Part shown: in pieces, positions 16,860-29,300 of the stretch
Numbering within the stretch: the stretch's first letter is position 1
Layout of the letters: every line of letters starts with the position of its first letter
DNA from: an uncultured beta proteobacterium
GTDB taxonomy: Bacteria; Pseudomonadota; Gammaproteobacteria; Burkholderiales; Rhodocyclaceae
Length of the DNA stretch: 64,000 nt
Direction of reading: 5' to 3'
NCBI GenBank assembly: GCA_903908065.1
Contig: CAIVQO010000022.1
Coordinates: forward strand, 62,001 to 126,000
Made by a program: the position numbers and the translations under genes
Notes under the pieces: model-generated
What the model saw: only the letters and a program-made list of their open reading frames with translations
The model's database searches: none
What the model was told of the DNA's origin: nothing

Positions 16860-17657
16860 ATGAATGCACCCAACGAAACCACGTTGCCGATCCTTTTGCG
16901 CGAAAACAGCGAAGGCGTGGCACGGCTGACGCTGAACCGCCCCGGGCAGTTCAATTCCCTGTCGGAGGAACTGCTGAGCGAATTGCAGGCGGCGCTCAAT
17001 GCCATCGCCACGGATGCATCGGTGCGCGTGGTGGTCATCTCCGGTGCCGGCAAAGCTTTCTGTTCCGGCCATGACCTCAAGCAGATGCGCGCCAACCACG
17101 GCAAGGCCTACATGCAAAAGCTGTTCAAGCAGTGCGGGCGCATGATGATGACCCTGGTCGAGATGCCGCAGCCGGTGATCGCCCGGGTACATGGCATCGC
17201 CACGGCGGCGGGGTGCCAGTTGGTGGCCATGTGCGACCTGGCCGTTGCCGCGCAGGAGGCCAAATTCGCCGTTTCGGGGATCAACCTCGGGTTGTTCTGC
17301 TCGACGCCTTCCGTCGCGCTGGGCCGTGCCATGGGGCGCAAGCAGGCAATGGAAATGCTGCTCACTGGCGAATTCATCGATGCCGCAGAAGCGCAGCGCC
17401 GTGGCCTGATCAATCGGGTGGTGGCGCTTGATCAGCTCGATGCCGAGGTGAAGAAGCTGAGCGATTCGATCATCGCCAAATCCGCCGTGGCAGTGGGCAT
17501 GGGCAAGCAGATGTTTTACCGGCAGATGGAAATGGGCCTCGAGGGGGCTTACCAGCTGGCATCCGAGACCATGGCCTGCAACATGATGGCCGAGGATGCC
17601 GGCGCCGGCATCGATGCTTTCATGGAAAAGCGCAAACCGGAATGGAAGCATCGTTAA
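16860..17657 (+). CDS. Crotonase-family protein, ECHDC3-like, lacking both catalytic Glu
   Basis: Enoyl-CoA hydratase/isomerase superfamily protein, 265 residues, starting at ATG 16860 with GGGAGG upstream. The oxyanion-hole regions are present (AFCSGHDL and HGIATAAGC). The two glutamates that hydrate enoyl-CoA in canonical enzymes are replaced by Gln120 (GCQLVAMCD) and Gly140 (VSGINLGLFCSTP). The LGLFCSTP stretch is typical of ECHDC3 proteins, whose reaction is unclear. It should bind an acyl-CoA but may not be a hydratase. Placed between an acyl-CoA synthetase and an acyl-AMP ligase fusion. Confidence 0.88.
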   Translation: MNAPNETTLPILLRENSEGVARLTLNRPGQFNSLSEELLSELQAALNAIATDASVRVVVISGAGKAFCSGHDLKQMRANHGKAYMQKLFKQCGRMMMTLVEMPQPVIARVHGIATAAGCQLVAMCDLAVAAQEAKFAVSGINLGLFCSTPSVALGRAMGRKQAMEMLLTGEFIDAAEAQRRGLINRVVALDQLDAEVKKLSDSIIAKSAVAVGMGKQMFYRQMEMGLEGAYQLASETMACNMMAEDAGAGIDAFMEKRKPEWKHR

Positions 17658-17663
17658 CGCCCT

Positions 17664-17694
17664 GAAAGTCGGCGCTGGTGCCACGGCGATCGAG
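17664..17694 (+). repeat. 31-nt dispersed repeat, copy A
   Basis: Begins 7 bp after the crotonase stop codon. Reads GAAAGTCGGCGCTGG, 6 variable bases, GGCGAT, 2 bases, AG; it aligns without gaps to the copies at 25611, 39625 and 48953 (reverse). The reading frame of the next gene is open through it, but translation probably begins at its 3' border. Confidence 0.8.
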
Positions 17695-20481
<2,787 letters not shown>

Positions 20482-20506
20482 GGGCCACAGGCGGCCAATT
20501 CGCGGA

Positions 20507-20824
20507 TCAGCGACAGGCGGCAGCAACGCGGCGCAATTTTTCCAGCACTGTCTGCGCCTCTTCCATGCTTGATACCGGAATCCGTGCCTCGTGACCGGCA
20601 CCAAAGGCCCCGGCGCCGTAGACCACCTTGACTTCTCGCGCCGAGGCCTCGACATACTGGACGATGCCTAGGTTAATCCAGCGTCGCTTGCCGCTTTCGT
20701 CGAGTGGCACCTCATACAGGCAGAACGCCGTCGATCCAGGAATGACAGGTTGGGCATGGGGCATGGACATGCCGACGCCAAAAAACACGCTTGTGGCAAG
20801 CAAGTTCCTGAAGGCTGTTCTCAT
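20507..20824 (-). CDS. Small exported protein of unknown function
   Basis: 105 residues beginning with a clear signal peptide (positive MRTAFRN, then hydrophobic LLATSVFFGVGM and a cleavage site near AHA-QP, about residue 23). The mature part (about 82 residues) has two Cys, a GIVQYVEASAREVKVVYG strand pair and a helical C-terminus (SSMEEAQTVLEKLRRVAAAC). I do not recognise a family. ATG 20824 has a GGAAA upstream and begins exactly at the signal peptide; a longer frame upstream looks non-coding. Convergent with the ACP fusion gene (25 bp apart). Confidence 0.6.
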   Translation of the reverse strand: MRTAFRNLLATSVFFGVGMSMPHAQPVIPGSTAFCLYEVPLDESGKRRWINLGIVQYVEASAREVKVVYGAGAFGAGHEARIPVSSMEEAQTVLEKLRRVAAACR

Positions 20825-21017
20825 CTGCGTTTTCCAGCCATGGCCGAGCGAACAGTGTAGTCCAAGCGCGGGGTCTCGGGCAGCCGTTGGCGCAAGGGAA
20901 TCGATGTTGCGGCGCTTCCTTGCGCAATCGGTCACGGCGCAGCATAATCGGCCGCATAACGATATGCGCCGCTACCCGGCGTAACCACCCCGCAGCGATT
21001 GAATTGAAAAGAGCTTG

Positions 21018-21797
21018 ATGGCGGAAGACTGCATCCTGGAAACGACCGGACTGGTCAAGGAATTTCGCGGCTTTGTGGCCGTCAATGACGTGAATCTCCG
21101 GGTAAGGCGTGGTCATATTCATGCACTGATCGGCCCCAATGGTGCCGGCAAAACCACCTGCTTCAACCTGCTGACCAAGTTCCTCGAGCCTACGCGCGGA
21201 ACCATACACTTCAACGGCAGCGACATCACTCACGAGTCGCCGGAAAAGATTGCGCGCCGTGGCATCGTGCGCTCCTTCCAGATCTCCGCCGTGTTTCCGC
21301 ACCTGACGGTGCTGGAAAACGTGCGCGTGGCCCTGCAACGCAAGCTCGGTACCAGTTTTCATTTCTGGAAATCCGAACGCAGCCTCGATGCCCTCAACGG
21401 GCGCGCCATGGAGCTTCTCGCCGCCGTTGGACTCGAGGAATACGCCGGGATGGTCACGGTTGAAATGCCCTATGGGCGCAAACGTGCGCTGGAAATCGCC
21501 ACCACCCTGGCGCTTGATCCCGAATTGATGCTGCTCGATGAACCGACCCAGGGCATGGGTCATGAGGACGTCGACCGGGTGATGCAGCTGATCAAGAAGG
21601 TTTCGGCCAATCGCACCATCCTAATGGTCGAGCACAACATGAAAGTGGTGGCCGGCATTTCGGATACGCTGACCGTACTGGCCCGCGGCGCCGTGCTGGC
21701 CGAAGGTCCCTATGCCGAGGTGGCGGCCAATCCGCTGGTGATCGAAGCCTACATGGGTACCGAGGTCACCGAGCTGGCATCGCCGGCAGGGCACTGA
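21018..21797 (+). CDS. livG: Branched-chain amino-acid-type ABC transporter ATPase (LivG family)
   Basis: ABC ATPase of 259 residues, with Walker A GPNGAGKTT, Walker B LMLLDEPTQGMG and the switch His in VEHNM. The signature region is divergent (MPYGRKRALEIA instead of LSYGEQRRLEIA). First of five genes for a Liv-type importer: two ATPases, a binding protein and two permeases. Placed 193 bp after a divergent small gene, so a promoter should lie there; I could not pick one. The substrate may be something other than an amino acid given the acyl-activation genes upstream. Confidence 0.9.
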   Translation: MAEDCILETTGLVKEFRGFVAVNDVNLRVRRGHIHALIGPNGAGKTTCFNLLTKFLEPTRGTIHFNGSDITHESPEKIARRGIVRSFQISAVFPHLTVLENVRVALQRKLGTSFHFWKSERSLDALNGRAMELLAAVGLEEYAGMVTVEMPYGRKRALEIATTLALDPELMLLDEPTQGMGHEDVDRVMQLIKKVSANRTILMVEHNMKVVAGISDTLTVLARGAVLAEGPYAEVAANPLVIEAYMGTEVTELASPAGH

Positions 21798-21798
21798 G

Positions 21799-22506
21799 AT
21801 GAGCGCTACGGAATACCTCCGCGTTTCCGACCTGCACGCCTTCTATGGCGAGTCGCATGTGCTTCACGGCATGGATTTCACGGTGCGGCGGGGCGAATGC
21901 ATTTCGCTGCTGGGGCGCAATGGGGCCGGACGCACCACCACGCTGAGAGCAATACTCGGCCTGACCGGGCGGCGGACCGGTTCGATCATGCTCAATGGAC
22001 GCGAGGTGATCGGCATGGCGACCCATCGCATTGCCCAGCTGGGCGTTGGTTACTGCCCAGAGGAGCGGGGCATTTATGCCAGCCTGAGCTGCGAGGAAAA
22101 TCTGCTGCTACCGCCGCAGGTCGGCAGCGGCGGGCTCTCGCTCGACGAAATTTACGAGATGTTCCCCAACCTCAAGGAGCGGCGCAACAGCCAGGGCACG
22201 CGTCTTTCCGGGGGCGAGCAGCAGATGCTGGCGATGGCCCGCGTTCTGCGCACCGGAGCAAGGTTGCTGCTGCTCGACGAGATTTCGGAGGGACTGGCCC
22301 CGGTCATCGTCCAGAAGCTCGGGGAGGTGATACGCAAGCTCAAGCAGCGCGACTACACCATCGTCCTGGTCGAGCAGAATTTCCGCTTTGCCGCGCCGCT
22401 CGCCGACCGCATGTTCATCGTCGAGCACGGCCAGGTGATGGCGGAAATAGCCCAGAACGAAATCGAGCAAAAGCAGGATTTGTTGCAGGAGTACCTCGGC
22501 GTGTGA
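21799..22506 (+). CDS. livF: Liv-type ABC transporter ATPase (LivF family) with Arg in Walker A
   Basis: ABC ATPase of 235 residues starting 1 bp after livG. The signature LSGGEQQ and Walker B LLLLDEISEGLAP are normal. The Walker A reads GRNGAGRTT, so the nearly invariant Lys is Arg45. This may be a subfamily feature with the ATP work resting on LivG, or the protein may still bind ATP using Arg. The final His/Glu motif is VEQNF, as in most LivF proteins. Confidence 0.88.
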   Translation: MSATEYLRVSDLHAFYGESHVLHGMDFTVRRGECISLLGRNGAGRTTTLRAILGLTGRRTGSIMLNGREVIGMATHRIAQLGVGYCPEERGIYASLSCEENLLLPPQVGSGGLSLDEIYEMFPNLKERRNSQGTRLSGGEQQMLAMARVLRTGARLLLLDEISEGLAPVIVQKLGEVIRKLKQRDYTIVLVEQNFRFAAPLADRMFIVEHGQVMAEIAQNEIEQKQDLLQEYLGV

Positions 22507-22544
22507 CCCAACACCCCGAACTTTTTCATAACGGAGGAAACACC

Positions 22545-23771
22545 ATGATGAAACGCAAACTACTGGCCCTGGCCATCTCCACACTGCTTCTACCGGCGGC
22601 CGGGTCGGTGCTGGCGCAAGCCGGCAAGGTTTCCGGCGATGTGGTCAAGATCGGCGTCCTCACCGACATGTCGGGCGTGTACTCCGATCTCGGCGGCAAG
22701 GGTTCGGTGGTTGCGGCCGAAATGGCGATCGAGGATTTCAAGGCGCAATTCAAGCCGAAATTCAAGATCGAACTGGTTTCCGCCGACCACCAGAACAAGG
22801 CCGACGTCGGCTCCAACAAGGTGCGCGAGTGGTATGACACGCAGGGCGTGGATATGGTCACCGACGTGTTGAATTCGGCTGTGGCACTGGCGGTGGCCAA
22901 GGTCACCACCGAAAAGAACAAAATCATGATGAACGCCGGTGCCGCGTCGACCCGTCTGACCAACGAGGATTGTGCGCCGAACAACGTGATCCACTACGTC
23001 TATGACACCTATGCGCTGGCCAACGGTCCCGGCCGCGCGGTCACCAAACAGGGCAAGGACTCCTGGTTCTTCCTTACCGCCGATTACGCCTTCGGCCATT
23101 CGCTGGAAAAGGATACCGCCAATGCCGTGACGGCGAACGGCGGCAAGGTGCTGGGTGCGGTCAAGCATCCGCTCAACGCCTCGGACTTCTCGTCCTTCCT
23201 GCTCCAGGCCCAGGCCTCCAAGGCCAAGGTAGTGGGTTTGGCCAACGCGGGCGGCGATACCATCAACTCGATCAAGGCGGCCAATGAATTTGGATTGACC
23301 AAGAACCAGACAGTGGTTGGCCTGCTCACCACCATCGTCGACATTCATGCGCTTGGCCTGCAGACCACCCAGGGCATGATGTTCACCGAGGGCTTCTACT
23401 GGAACCTGAACAACGAGACGCGCGAATGGAGCCGCCGCTTCTTCAGCAAGCACAAGAAGATGCCCAACATGCTGCCAGCCGGAGCCTATTCTGCAGTCAT
23501 GCATTACCTCAAGGCGGTGCAGGCCACCGGGACCGATGACACGGCCACGGTGATGAAGAAGATGCGCGAAACCCCGATCAATGATCCCTTCGCCAAGAAC
23601 GGCAAGATCCGCGAGGACGGCCGCATGTTGCACGACATGTACCTGGTCGAGGTGAAGAAGCCGGCCGAGTCCAAGGAACCCTGGGACTATTACCATATCA
23701 AGCAGGTGATCCCTGGCGACCAGGCCTTCCAGCCGATGTCGCTGTCGCGCTGCGCGGCGGTCAAGAAGTAA
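22545..23771 (+). CDS. livK: Liv-type periplasmic substrate-binding protein
   Basis: 408 residues with a standard Sec signal peptide (MMKRKLLALAISTLLLPAAG... cleaved near VLA-QA). The mature protein is a type I periplasmic binding protein (VVKIGVLTDMSGVYSDLGGKGSVVA and FFLTADYAFGHSLEKD are the usual lobe motifs). Ligand unknown: amino acids, amides, aromatic acids and short acids are all bound by this family. A strong GGAGGAAAC precedes the ATG. The C-terminal Cys in LSRCAAVKK is typical of a proteobacterial subgroup. Confidence 0.9.
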   Translation: MMKRKLLALAISTLLLPAAGSVLAQAGKVSGDVVKIGVLTDMSGVYSDLGGKGSVVAAEMAIEDFKAQFKPKFKIELVSADHQNKADVGSNKVREWYDTQGVDMVTDVLNSAVALAVAKVTTEKNKIMMNAGAASTRLTNEDCAPNNVIHYVYDTYALANGPGRAVTKQGKDSWFFLTADYAFGHSLEKDTANAVTANGGKVLGAVKHPLNASDFSSFLLQAQASKAKVVGLANAGGDTINSIKAANEFGLTKNQTVVGLLTTIVDIHALGLQTTQGMMFTEGFYWNLNNETREWSRRFFSKHKKMPNMLPAGAYSAVMHYLKAVQATGTDDTATVMKKMRETPINDPFAKNGKIREDGRMLHDMYLVEVKKPAESKEPWDYYHIKQVIPGDQAFQPMSLSRCAAVKK

Positions 23772-23792
23772 GCGCGATCGGATGATGACGGC

Positions 23793-24680
23793 ATGACCGA
23801 GATCTTCGGCGTTCCCATCCAGGCCCTGTTTGGCCAGCTCATGCTAGGGCTGGTGAATGGCTCGTTTTACGCCATGCTGAGCCTGGGACTGGCCGTGATC
23901 TTCGGCATGCTGAACATCATCAACTTCGCCCATGGCGCGCTATACATGGCCGGGGCGATGTTTACCTGGATGGGGCTCGAATACCTGGGGGTGGGGTATT
24001 GGTGGAGCCTTTTGCTGGCGCCAATCGGCGTCGGCATTGTCGGCATCCTGATCGAGCGCCTGATGCTGCAATGGCTGTACAAGCTGGATCACCTCTATGG
24101 CCTGTTGCTGACCTTCGGCCTGGCGTTAATCATCGAGGGTTTCTTTCGCGACCTCTACGGCGTCGCCGGACAGCCCTATTCGATACCCGAGGAGTTCGCC
24201 GGTGCCTTCAACCTTGGGTTCATGATGCTGCCGAAGTACCGCGCCTGGGTCATCGTCGCGTCGCTCACGGTTTGCCTGGCCACCTGGTACATGATCGAAA
24301 AGACTCGTCTTGGCGCCTATCTTCGGGCGGCTACGGAAAACGCCCAGCTCACCCAGGCGTTCGGCATCAACGTGCCGCTGATGGTGATGCTGACCTATGG
24401 TTTTGGCGTCGGGCTGGCCGGCCTGGCCGGCGTGCTGGCGGCCCCGGCGACGCAGATCGGCCCCCTGATGGGTTCCAACCTGATCATCGTGGTGTTCGCC
24501 GTGGTGGTGATCGGCGGCATGGGGTCCATTCTCGGCTCGGTGATCACCGGTTTGGGGCTGGGCATCATTGAGGGCCTGACCAAGGTGTTCTGGCCGGAAG
24601 CCAGTGCCACGGTGGTGTTCATGATTATGGCGGTGGTCCTGATGATCCGTCCGGCCGGCCTGTTCGGGAGGGAGAAATGA
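23793..24680 (+). CDS. livH: Liv-type ABC transporter permease (LivH family)
   Basis: Inner-membrane permease, 295 residues, about eight membrane segments. The LivH signatures LVNGSFYAMLSLGLAVIFGMLNIINFAHGA and VVIGGMGSILGSVITGL are present. Follows livK by 21 bp and overlaps livM by 4 bp, giving the heterodimer LivH/LivM. Confidence 0.92.
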   Translation: MTEIFGVPIQALFGQLMLGLVNGSFYAMLSLGLAVIFGMLNIINFAHGALYMAGAMFTWMGLEYLGVGYWWSLLLAPIGVGIVGILIERLMLQWLYKLDHLYGLLLTFGLALIIEGFFRDLYGVAGQPYSIPEEFAGAFNLGFMMLPKYRAWVIVASLTVCLATWYMIEKTRLGAYLRAATENAQLTQAFGINVPLMVMLTYGFGVGLAGLAGVLAAPATQIGPLMGSNLIIVVFAVVVIGGMGSILGSVITGLGLGIIEGLTKVFWPEASATVVFMIMAVVLMIRPAGLFGREK

Positions 24681-25612
24681 GCCGTTCCGTGCAGGTCGCC
24701 TACCTGATCGGCCTCGGCCTGCTGCTGCTGGCACCGACCTTCATCTATCCCATACTGGTGATGAAGGTTCTGTGCTTCGCGCTGTTCGCCTGCGCCTTCA
24801 ACCTGCTGCTTGGCTACACGGGCTTGCTGTCCTTCGGGCATGCCGTGTTTCTCGGCAGTGCAGCCTATGTTACGGGCCATGCGCTGAAGGTATGGGAGGT
24901 GCCGACCCTGGTCGGCATCCTGCTTGGCGCAGGCGCCTCGGCCCTGCTGGGCTGGGTGATCGGCAGCCTGGCGATTCGTCGCCAGGGAATCTACTTTGCG
25001 ATGATTACACTGGCGCTGGCGCAGATGATGTTCTTCTTTTTTCTGCAGGCGCCTTTTACGGGTGGCGAGGATGGCTTGCAGGGGGTGCCGCGTGGCACTC
25101 TGTTCGGCGTCGACCTGGCCGATGACGTGAATCTCTATTACCTGGTGGTTGCCATTTTCGCGTCGTCGTTTTGGCTGATTCAGCGCACCATCCATTCACC
25201 TTTCGGCCAGATCCTCAAGGCCATTCGCGAAAACGAGCCGCGCGCGATATCGCTCGGCTACGATGTCGCAAAATACAAGCTGCTGGCCTTCGTGCTTTCA
25301 GCCGGACTTGCGGGGCTGGCCGGCGCCACGAAGACCCTGGTATTCAAGTTCGCCACGCTGACCGACGCCCACTGGCACACCTCGGGCGAAGTGGTGCTGA
25401 TGACCTTGCTAGGTGGAATGGGCACGGTTTTCGGGCCGGTGGTCGGCGCCACGGTGATCGTTACCCTGCAGAACGAACTGGCGGACAAGGTCGGCTCCCT
25501 CGTCACCGTGATCATGGGCGCGATCTTCGTGGTTTGCGTACTCGCCTTCCGTCGTGGCATTGTTGGGGAGTCGATTGCGCTCTACCAGCGAATGATCGGA
25601 CAGAAGCGCTGA
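24677..25612 (+). CDS. livM: Liv-type ABC transporter permease (LivM family)
   Basis: Inner-membrane permease, 311 residues. LLGYTGLLSFGHAVFLGSAAY, the IRENEPRAISLGYDV cytoplasmic loop and LLGGMGTVFGPVVGA are the LivM/LivH consensus segments. Last gene of the importer operon. The stop codon TGA forms part of the start of the 31-nt repeat, and a convergent TonB-like gene follows. Confidence 0.92.
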   Translation: MSRSVQVAYLIGLGLLLLAPTFIYPILVMKVLCFALFACAFNLLLGYTGLLSFGHAVFLGSAAYVTGHALKVWEVPTLVGILLGAGASALLGWVIGSLAIRRQGIYFAMITLALAQMMFFFFLQAPFTGGEDGLQGVPRGTLFGVDLADDVNLYYLVVAIFASSFWLIQRTIHSPFGQILKAIRENEPRAISLGYDVAKYKLLAFVLSAGLAGLAGATKTLVFKFATLTDAHWHTSGEVVLMTLLGGMGTVFGPVVGATVIVTLQNELADKVGSLVTVIMGAIFVVCVLAFRRGIVGESIALYQRMIGQKR

Positions 25613-25641
25613 AAGTCGGCGCTGGCGACACGGCGATGCAG
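25611..25641 (+). repeat. 31-nt dispersed repeat, copy B
   Basis: Starts within the livM stop codon and fills most of the convergent gap to the TonB-like gene (25649). Invariant blocks GAAAGTCGGCGCTGG and GGCGAT match the other copies without gaps; the 3' part GCAG could pair weakly with GCTG in the core. Confidence 0.8.
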
Positions 25642-25648
25642 CCGCCGA

Positions 25649-26320
25649 TCAGCGTGCGGGATCGAAATACTGTACCGGTGGATCGACCCGGATCGTAACT
25701 TCGACGCTGCTCGCTGTTGGTTCCGAGCCTACCATGGCGGGAGACAGTTTCGCCTTTCCGAAGCGCTCGATCAAACCATCGAGCAACTCCTTGGGCACCG
25801 GATCGGCGCGTACTACCGTCACCCGTTCAACCGTGCCCTGGGCTGTGACATTGAGTCGTAGCGAGATGCTGCCCGGGAAGGTGGTTGGAATTTCTTCAAG
25901 CACTAACAGGTCTGGATCAATCAGAAAACGGGCCGGCTGCTGCACGGCGCCTGTTTTTGCACTTTGGATCGGTGGTGCGATAGGGCGGGGTGTTGACACA
26001 GGCACATCGGCGATCTGACGGACCTCGGAGGGAGCCTGCGCCAACGTAACTGTTAGAGGCTGGGGGGCGACGTCCCTGACCACCTTATAGGTCACGCTTG
26101 AGGAGACGAGTATCGCCAGACCAAGGTGCAGCATCAGCGACGCGACGACCGCACCTGCCAGGCGCGATTCCCTAGGGGGATTGCGCTGATCCTGATCGGA
26201 GACCCTGCTCCGTTGGAGAATCGCATCATTGTCCTCACCATGTGCAGGCCCGGCAGGCGGGACGAATGTCGTTGCCGGCCAAAGATAGGGTCTTGAGGGA
26301 AGGAGTATCGATGTCGACAT
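25649..26320 (-). CDS. TonB-like protein
   Basis: 223 residues, a cytoplasmic N-terminus of about 50 residues, one membrane segment (about 53-75, LAGAVVASLMLHLGLAILVSS), a short Pro-containing linker (VSTPRPIAPP) and a TonB-like C-terminal domain (FPGSISLRLNVTAQGTVERV). The linker lacks the long Glu-Pro/Lys-Pro repeats of true TonB, and no exbB/exbD genes are nearby. It is 28 bp downstream of pilY1 on the same strand, so probably the last gene of the pilin operon. ATG 26320 has no clear ribosome-binding site. TonB-like domains also occur in proteins that are not energy transducers, so the role is open. Confidence 0.65.
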   Translation of the reverse strand: MSTSILLPSRPYLWPATTFVPPAGPAHGEDNDAILQRSRVSDQDQRNPPRESRLAGAVVASLMLHLGLAILVSSSVTYKVVRDVAPQPLTVTLAQAPSEVRQIADVPVSTPRPIAPPIQSAKTGAVQQPARFLIDPDLLVLEEIPTTFPGSISLRLNVTAQGTVERVTVVRADPVPKELLDGLIERFGKAKLSPAMVGSEPTASSVEVTIRVDPPVQYFDPAR

Positions 26321-26348
26321 GGATCACCATACCGGGGTTCATGTGCCG

Positions 26349-29300
26349 TCAATCTGCCCCATAGGACCAGTAGAGTTTGGTACGCGTTCCGGTAAGGCTC
26401 AGGGTCACCTTGGCACCGCCGATGGAAGAGGCCGATGTCAGGCTGGTGCTGCCCGATCCGATGACGAAGCGGTAGGGGGTGCCGCCGATGGTGACAACTC
26501 CGCTGGTGACGGTCGGTGGCAGGCCACCGCCGACAAACTTGGTTGCATAGTCGGTTGCGGTGAGCGTTGCATCGCCGGAACCGTTTACCGAACCATCGCG
26601 ATTGATTGCAGGGAGTCCGGTGAAAGGATCGACCGCATAGCCCAAAGCTTCGCCGAGATTCGAGCAGATGCCGGCACTGGGATTTGGCACCACAGGCGAG
26701 TTGGTGCCAAAGAACACCGTACCGGCAACTACTCGCGCCGCATTGACCGTTTTCTCTTCGGACAGACTGCTGGCGGTGCTGCCATCGGGGTCGTTCCGCA
26801 GCAGAATCTGCCAGCCCCGGTCGCTGCCTGAAAGGCTGTAGGCCGTCAGCGAATTCGGGTCCTGATTCACCCAGGTCAAGTCGCCCAGGAGAATCGGGTC
26901 AGCGTTTACCGTTGACTCGGTGGCGCCAGACTGGACGGCGTCGATCAGACCGAAGAAGCGGTCGTTTACCTTGTAGCTGTTGTCATCGCCGGAACCGCTG
27001 TAGGGCGGGTAATAGGTGTCGCTGTAGAAAGGCCCCGGGCTGGTTTTACACACAAGTTGTCGCGAAGCCCCGTTGGTTTCGAAATTCGGCAGCGGCTTTT
27101 CACGATTGCCGCTGCCTATGAGTACGAGGGCCTTTGCCGTCCCGGCGTAGGTGAAGGGCAATACCTCCGGCTGGAACATGAATTTGCGTGCGTTGTTGCC
27201 GCCGTTGTTGTTGGTGTCGCCGAGTTCAGCAATGTGGTAGCGCTTCCAATAGGTAGAACTTGCTACATTGGTCACGCTTTGAACGGTATCGAAACGATAC
27301 ATGTTGGCATTGGTATCCGCAGCGTATATGCGGTCCAGGAATCCGTCATTGTTAAGGTCGAGCACATTGACGTCCGCGGCAAAGCTGTAGCCGGTAACGC
27401 CCGACGGCGGTTGCAGGAACTGGATCAGCTGGCCGGATTCGGCGTCGACCACGAACACGCCACGACCCTTGGTCGGAGTCACGTAGCTGCCGGCTGGTTT
27501 ATCGTCCTGCGCATCGTCATAGCCAGCGCCAAACACCACGACCAGCGGGTTCGTGACGGCCGACCATCCGCCCGAGCGACTGAAGGTCCCCTTGAGTTTG
27601 GAGAATTTGGGTTCCGACCATGTCTGCGCGAGCTCGGAAAATCCGGTCATGGTATTGCTTACCCGCCACATGAATCGTGGCTTGTCCGGCACGCTGACGT
27701 CGATTGCGTAAATCGCGCGGCCGCCACGCCGCATGCTGGCGACGATCCAGGACCGCTTCGGGCGCTTGAAGCAGGTACCTGCCGTGAAGCAGCCGGCCGT
27801 CGGTTCCGTCGCTGCATCGGTAAGCGACGGCGTGCTCGCGTAATAGACCGTGTCTGCGCTCTGGTAGGCCGCGGTGACGCCATCCCAGAAATAAGTGCGG
27901 GCGGTAGGCGAAGGCGAGGTGGTGCATTGCGAGTTGGGGAAGCGGATCAGGGGGCTGTTCTGGTACATGCGGGCCAGCTTGGTGTAAGTCATGAACTCTT
28001 CGGGAATGAAAGCCCATTTTTCCTCCCCGTCGATGCTCGATAAGCCACCATGGACCGCGCGAAGGAAACCGTCGTTGGCGCCATAAAAGGCATAGATGCC
28101 AATGTTGCCGCCGAAATTCACCACCGCCGGTCGGCCATGCAGTACGTCGCCGTGAATGCTGGCACGGACGTCGGTCAGGGACCCGTTGATGTTCTCGTCT
28201 TCCCAGAGATCCTTGCCACGGGTCCAGTTGATCAGATTGGTCGTGGTCGGACCACCGGTGGATCCCGCGGCCACGGCTGAAATGGTGCCGGTGGCCGGCG
28301 TGGCCGGTGACAAGGTGACGTTGTCGCTGAAGGTAAAGGTCTTGGCGGCATTGTCGGCGGCGTCGAGTACGTGGTTGCCGTTATAGCCGGTGGCGCCGGA
28401 AATGCTGACGGTCATGCCTGCGCTCAACGCACTGCCGCCAACCAGGTTGTTCGATGAGCGGGTGCCGGTTACCGTGGTGCTGCCGGTCGTCCGCGTGAAG
28501 GTGAAGGTATCGGAAGCACCCGGCGTCGTGGCCGTTGCACCGGTACATGGATTGCAGCCGCTGTAGGTGACGTAGGTGAATGTCATTACCGTGTTGCCGG
28601 CATTGATCGCAAGCTGCCAGGTACCGTTGTATTTCGGCTCGGTGGCGCTGCTGATGATGACGGATGCCCCGGTGCCAAGAAGCTTCAATGAATTCGGGTA
28701 GTTGCCGGAGGTCTTGGTTACCGTGAACCGGTTATTGGTCGCATCGAACGCGCCGGTGAGGCCCGTTTCGATCCAGGTACCCGAAGTGACGCCTGCCTTC
28801 AGGTCGGTAGCGCCGGCCGGGGCGGCCGGCGTGCTGGTGGAGAAGGTAACCGTGGTGGTTCCGTCGCCGGACGCCAGTGCCTTGCCGGCAACATCAAGAT
28901 AGGTCTTGTTGGTACCCGCGACATTCACCGGATCGCTTGGTGCGGCGGCCGTGACCATGGTGGCCGTCACCGTCTTGCCCGGTTTGCAGGCGCCGCTGGT
29001 GCAGTCGCCCGCCGTGGCAGATGAAAGCGCGATCGAGGATACGGTGGTGGTGTTGGAGGCCAGCGCGACCGTTCCCGAACCCGTGGTCGCAGGAGTTTCC
29101 GTCACGCTATATGTGAATTGGGTCGAGGAGAGCTTGGTTACCGTAAAGGAGCCGCCAGTCGGGCTGTTGTATTCGCTTTGCGTTGCACCGCTGATCGCGA
29201 CAGCATCGCCGGTATTGAAGCTATGCGATGATGCGGTCGCCGTGACGGTGTTGCCGACGCGAGCCAGGGAAACGCTGACCGCGGCATTGCTCGGGGCAGC

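Noticed and set aside
17596-17694. N-terminal extension of the ACP fusion into the crotonase gene
   Set aside because: It would overlap the crotonase gene by 62 bp and run through the dispersed repeat; GTG 17695 is more plausible.
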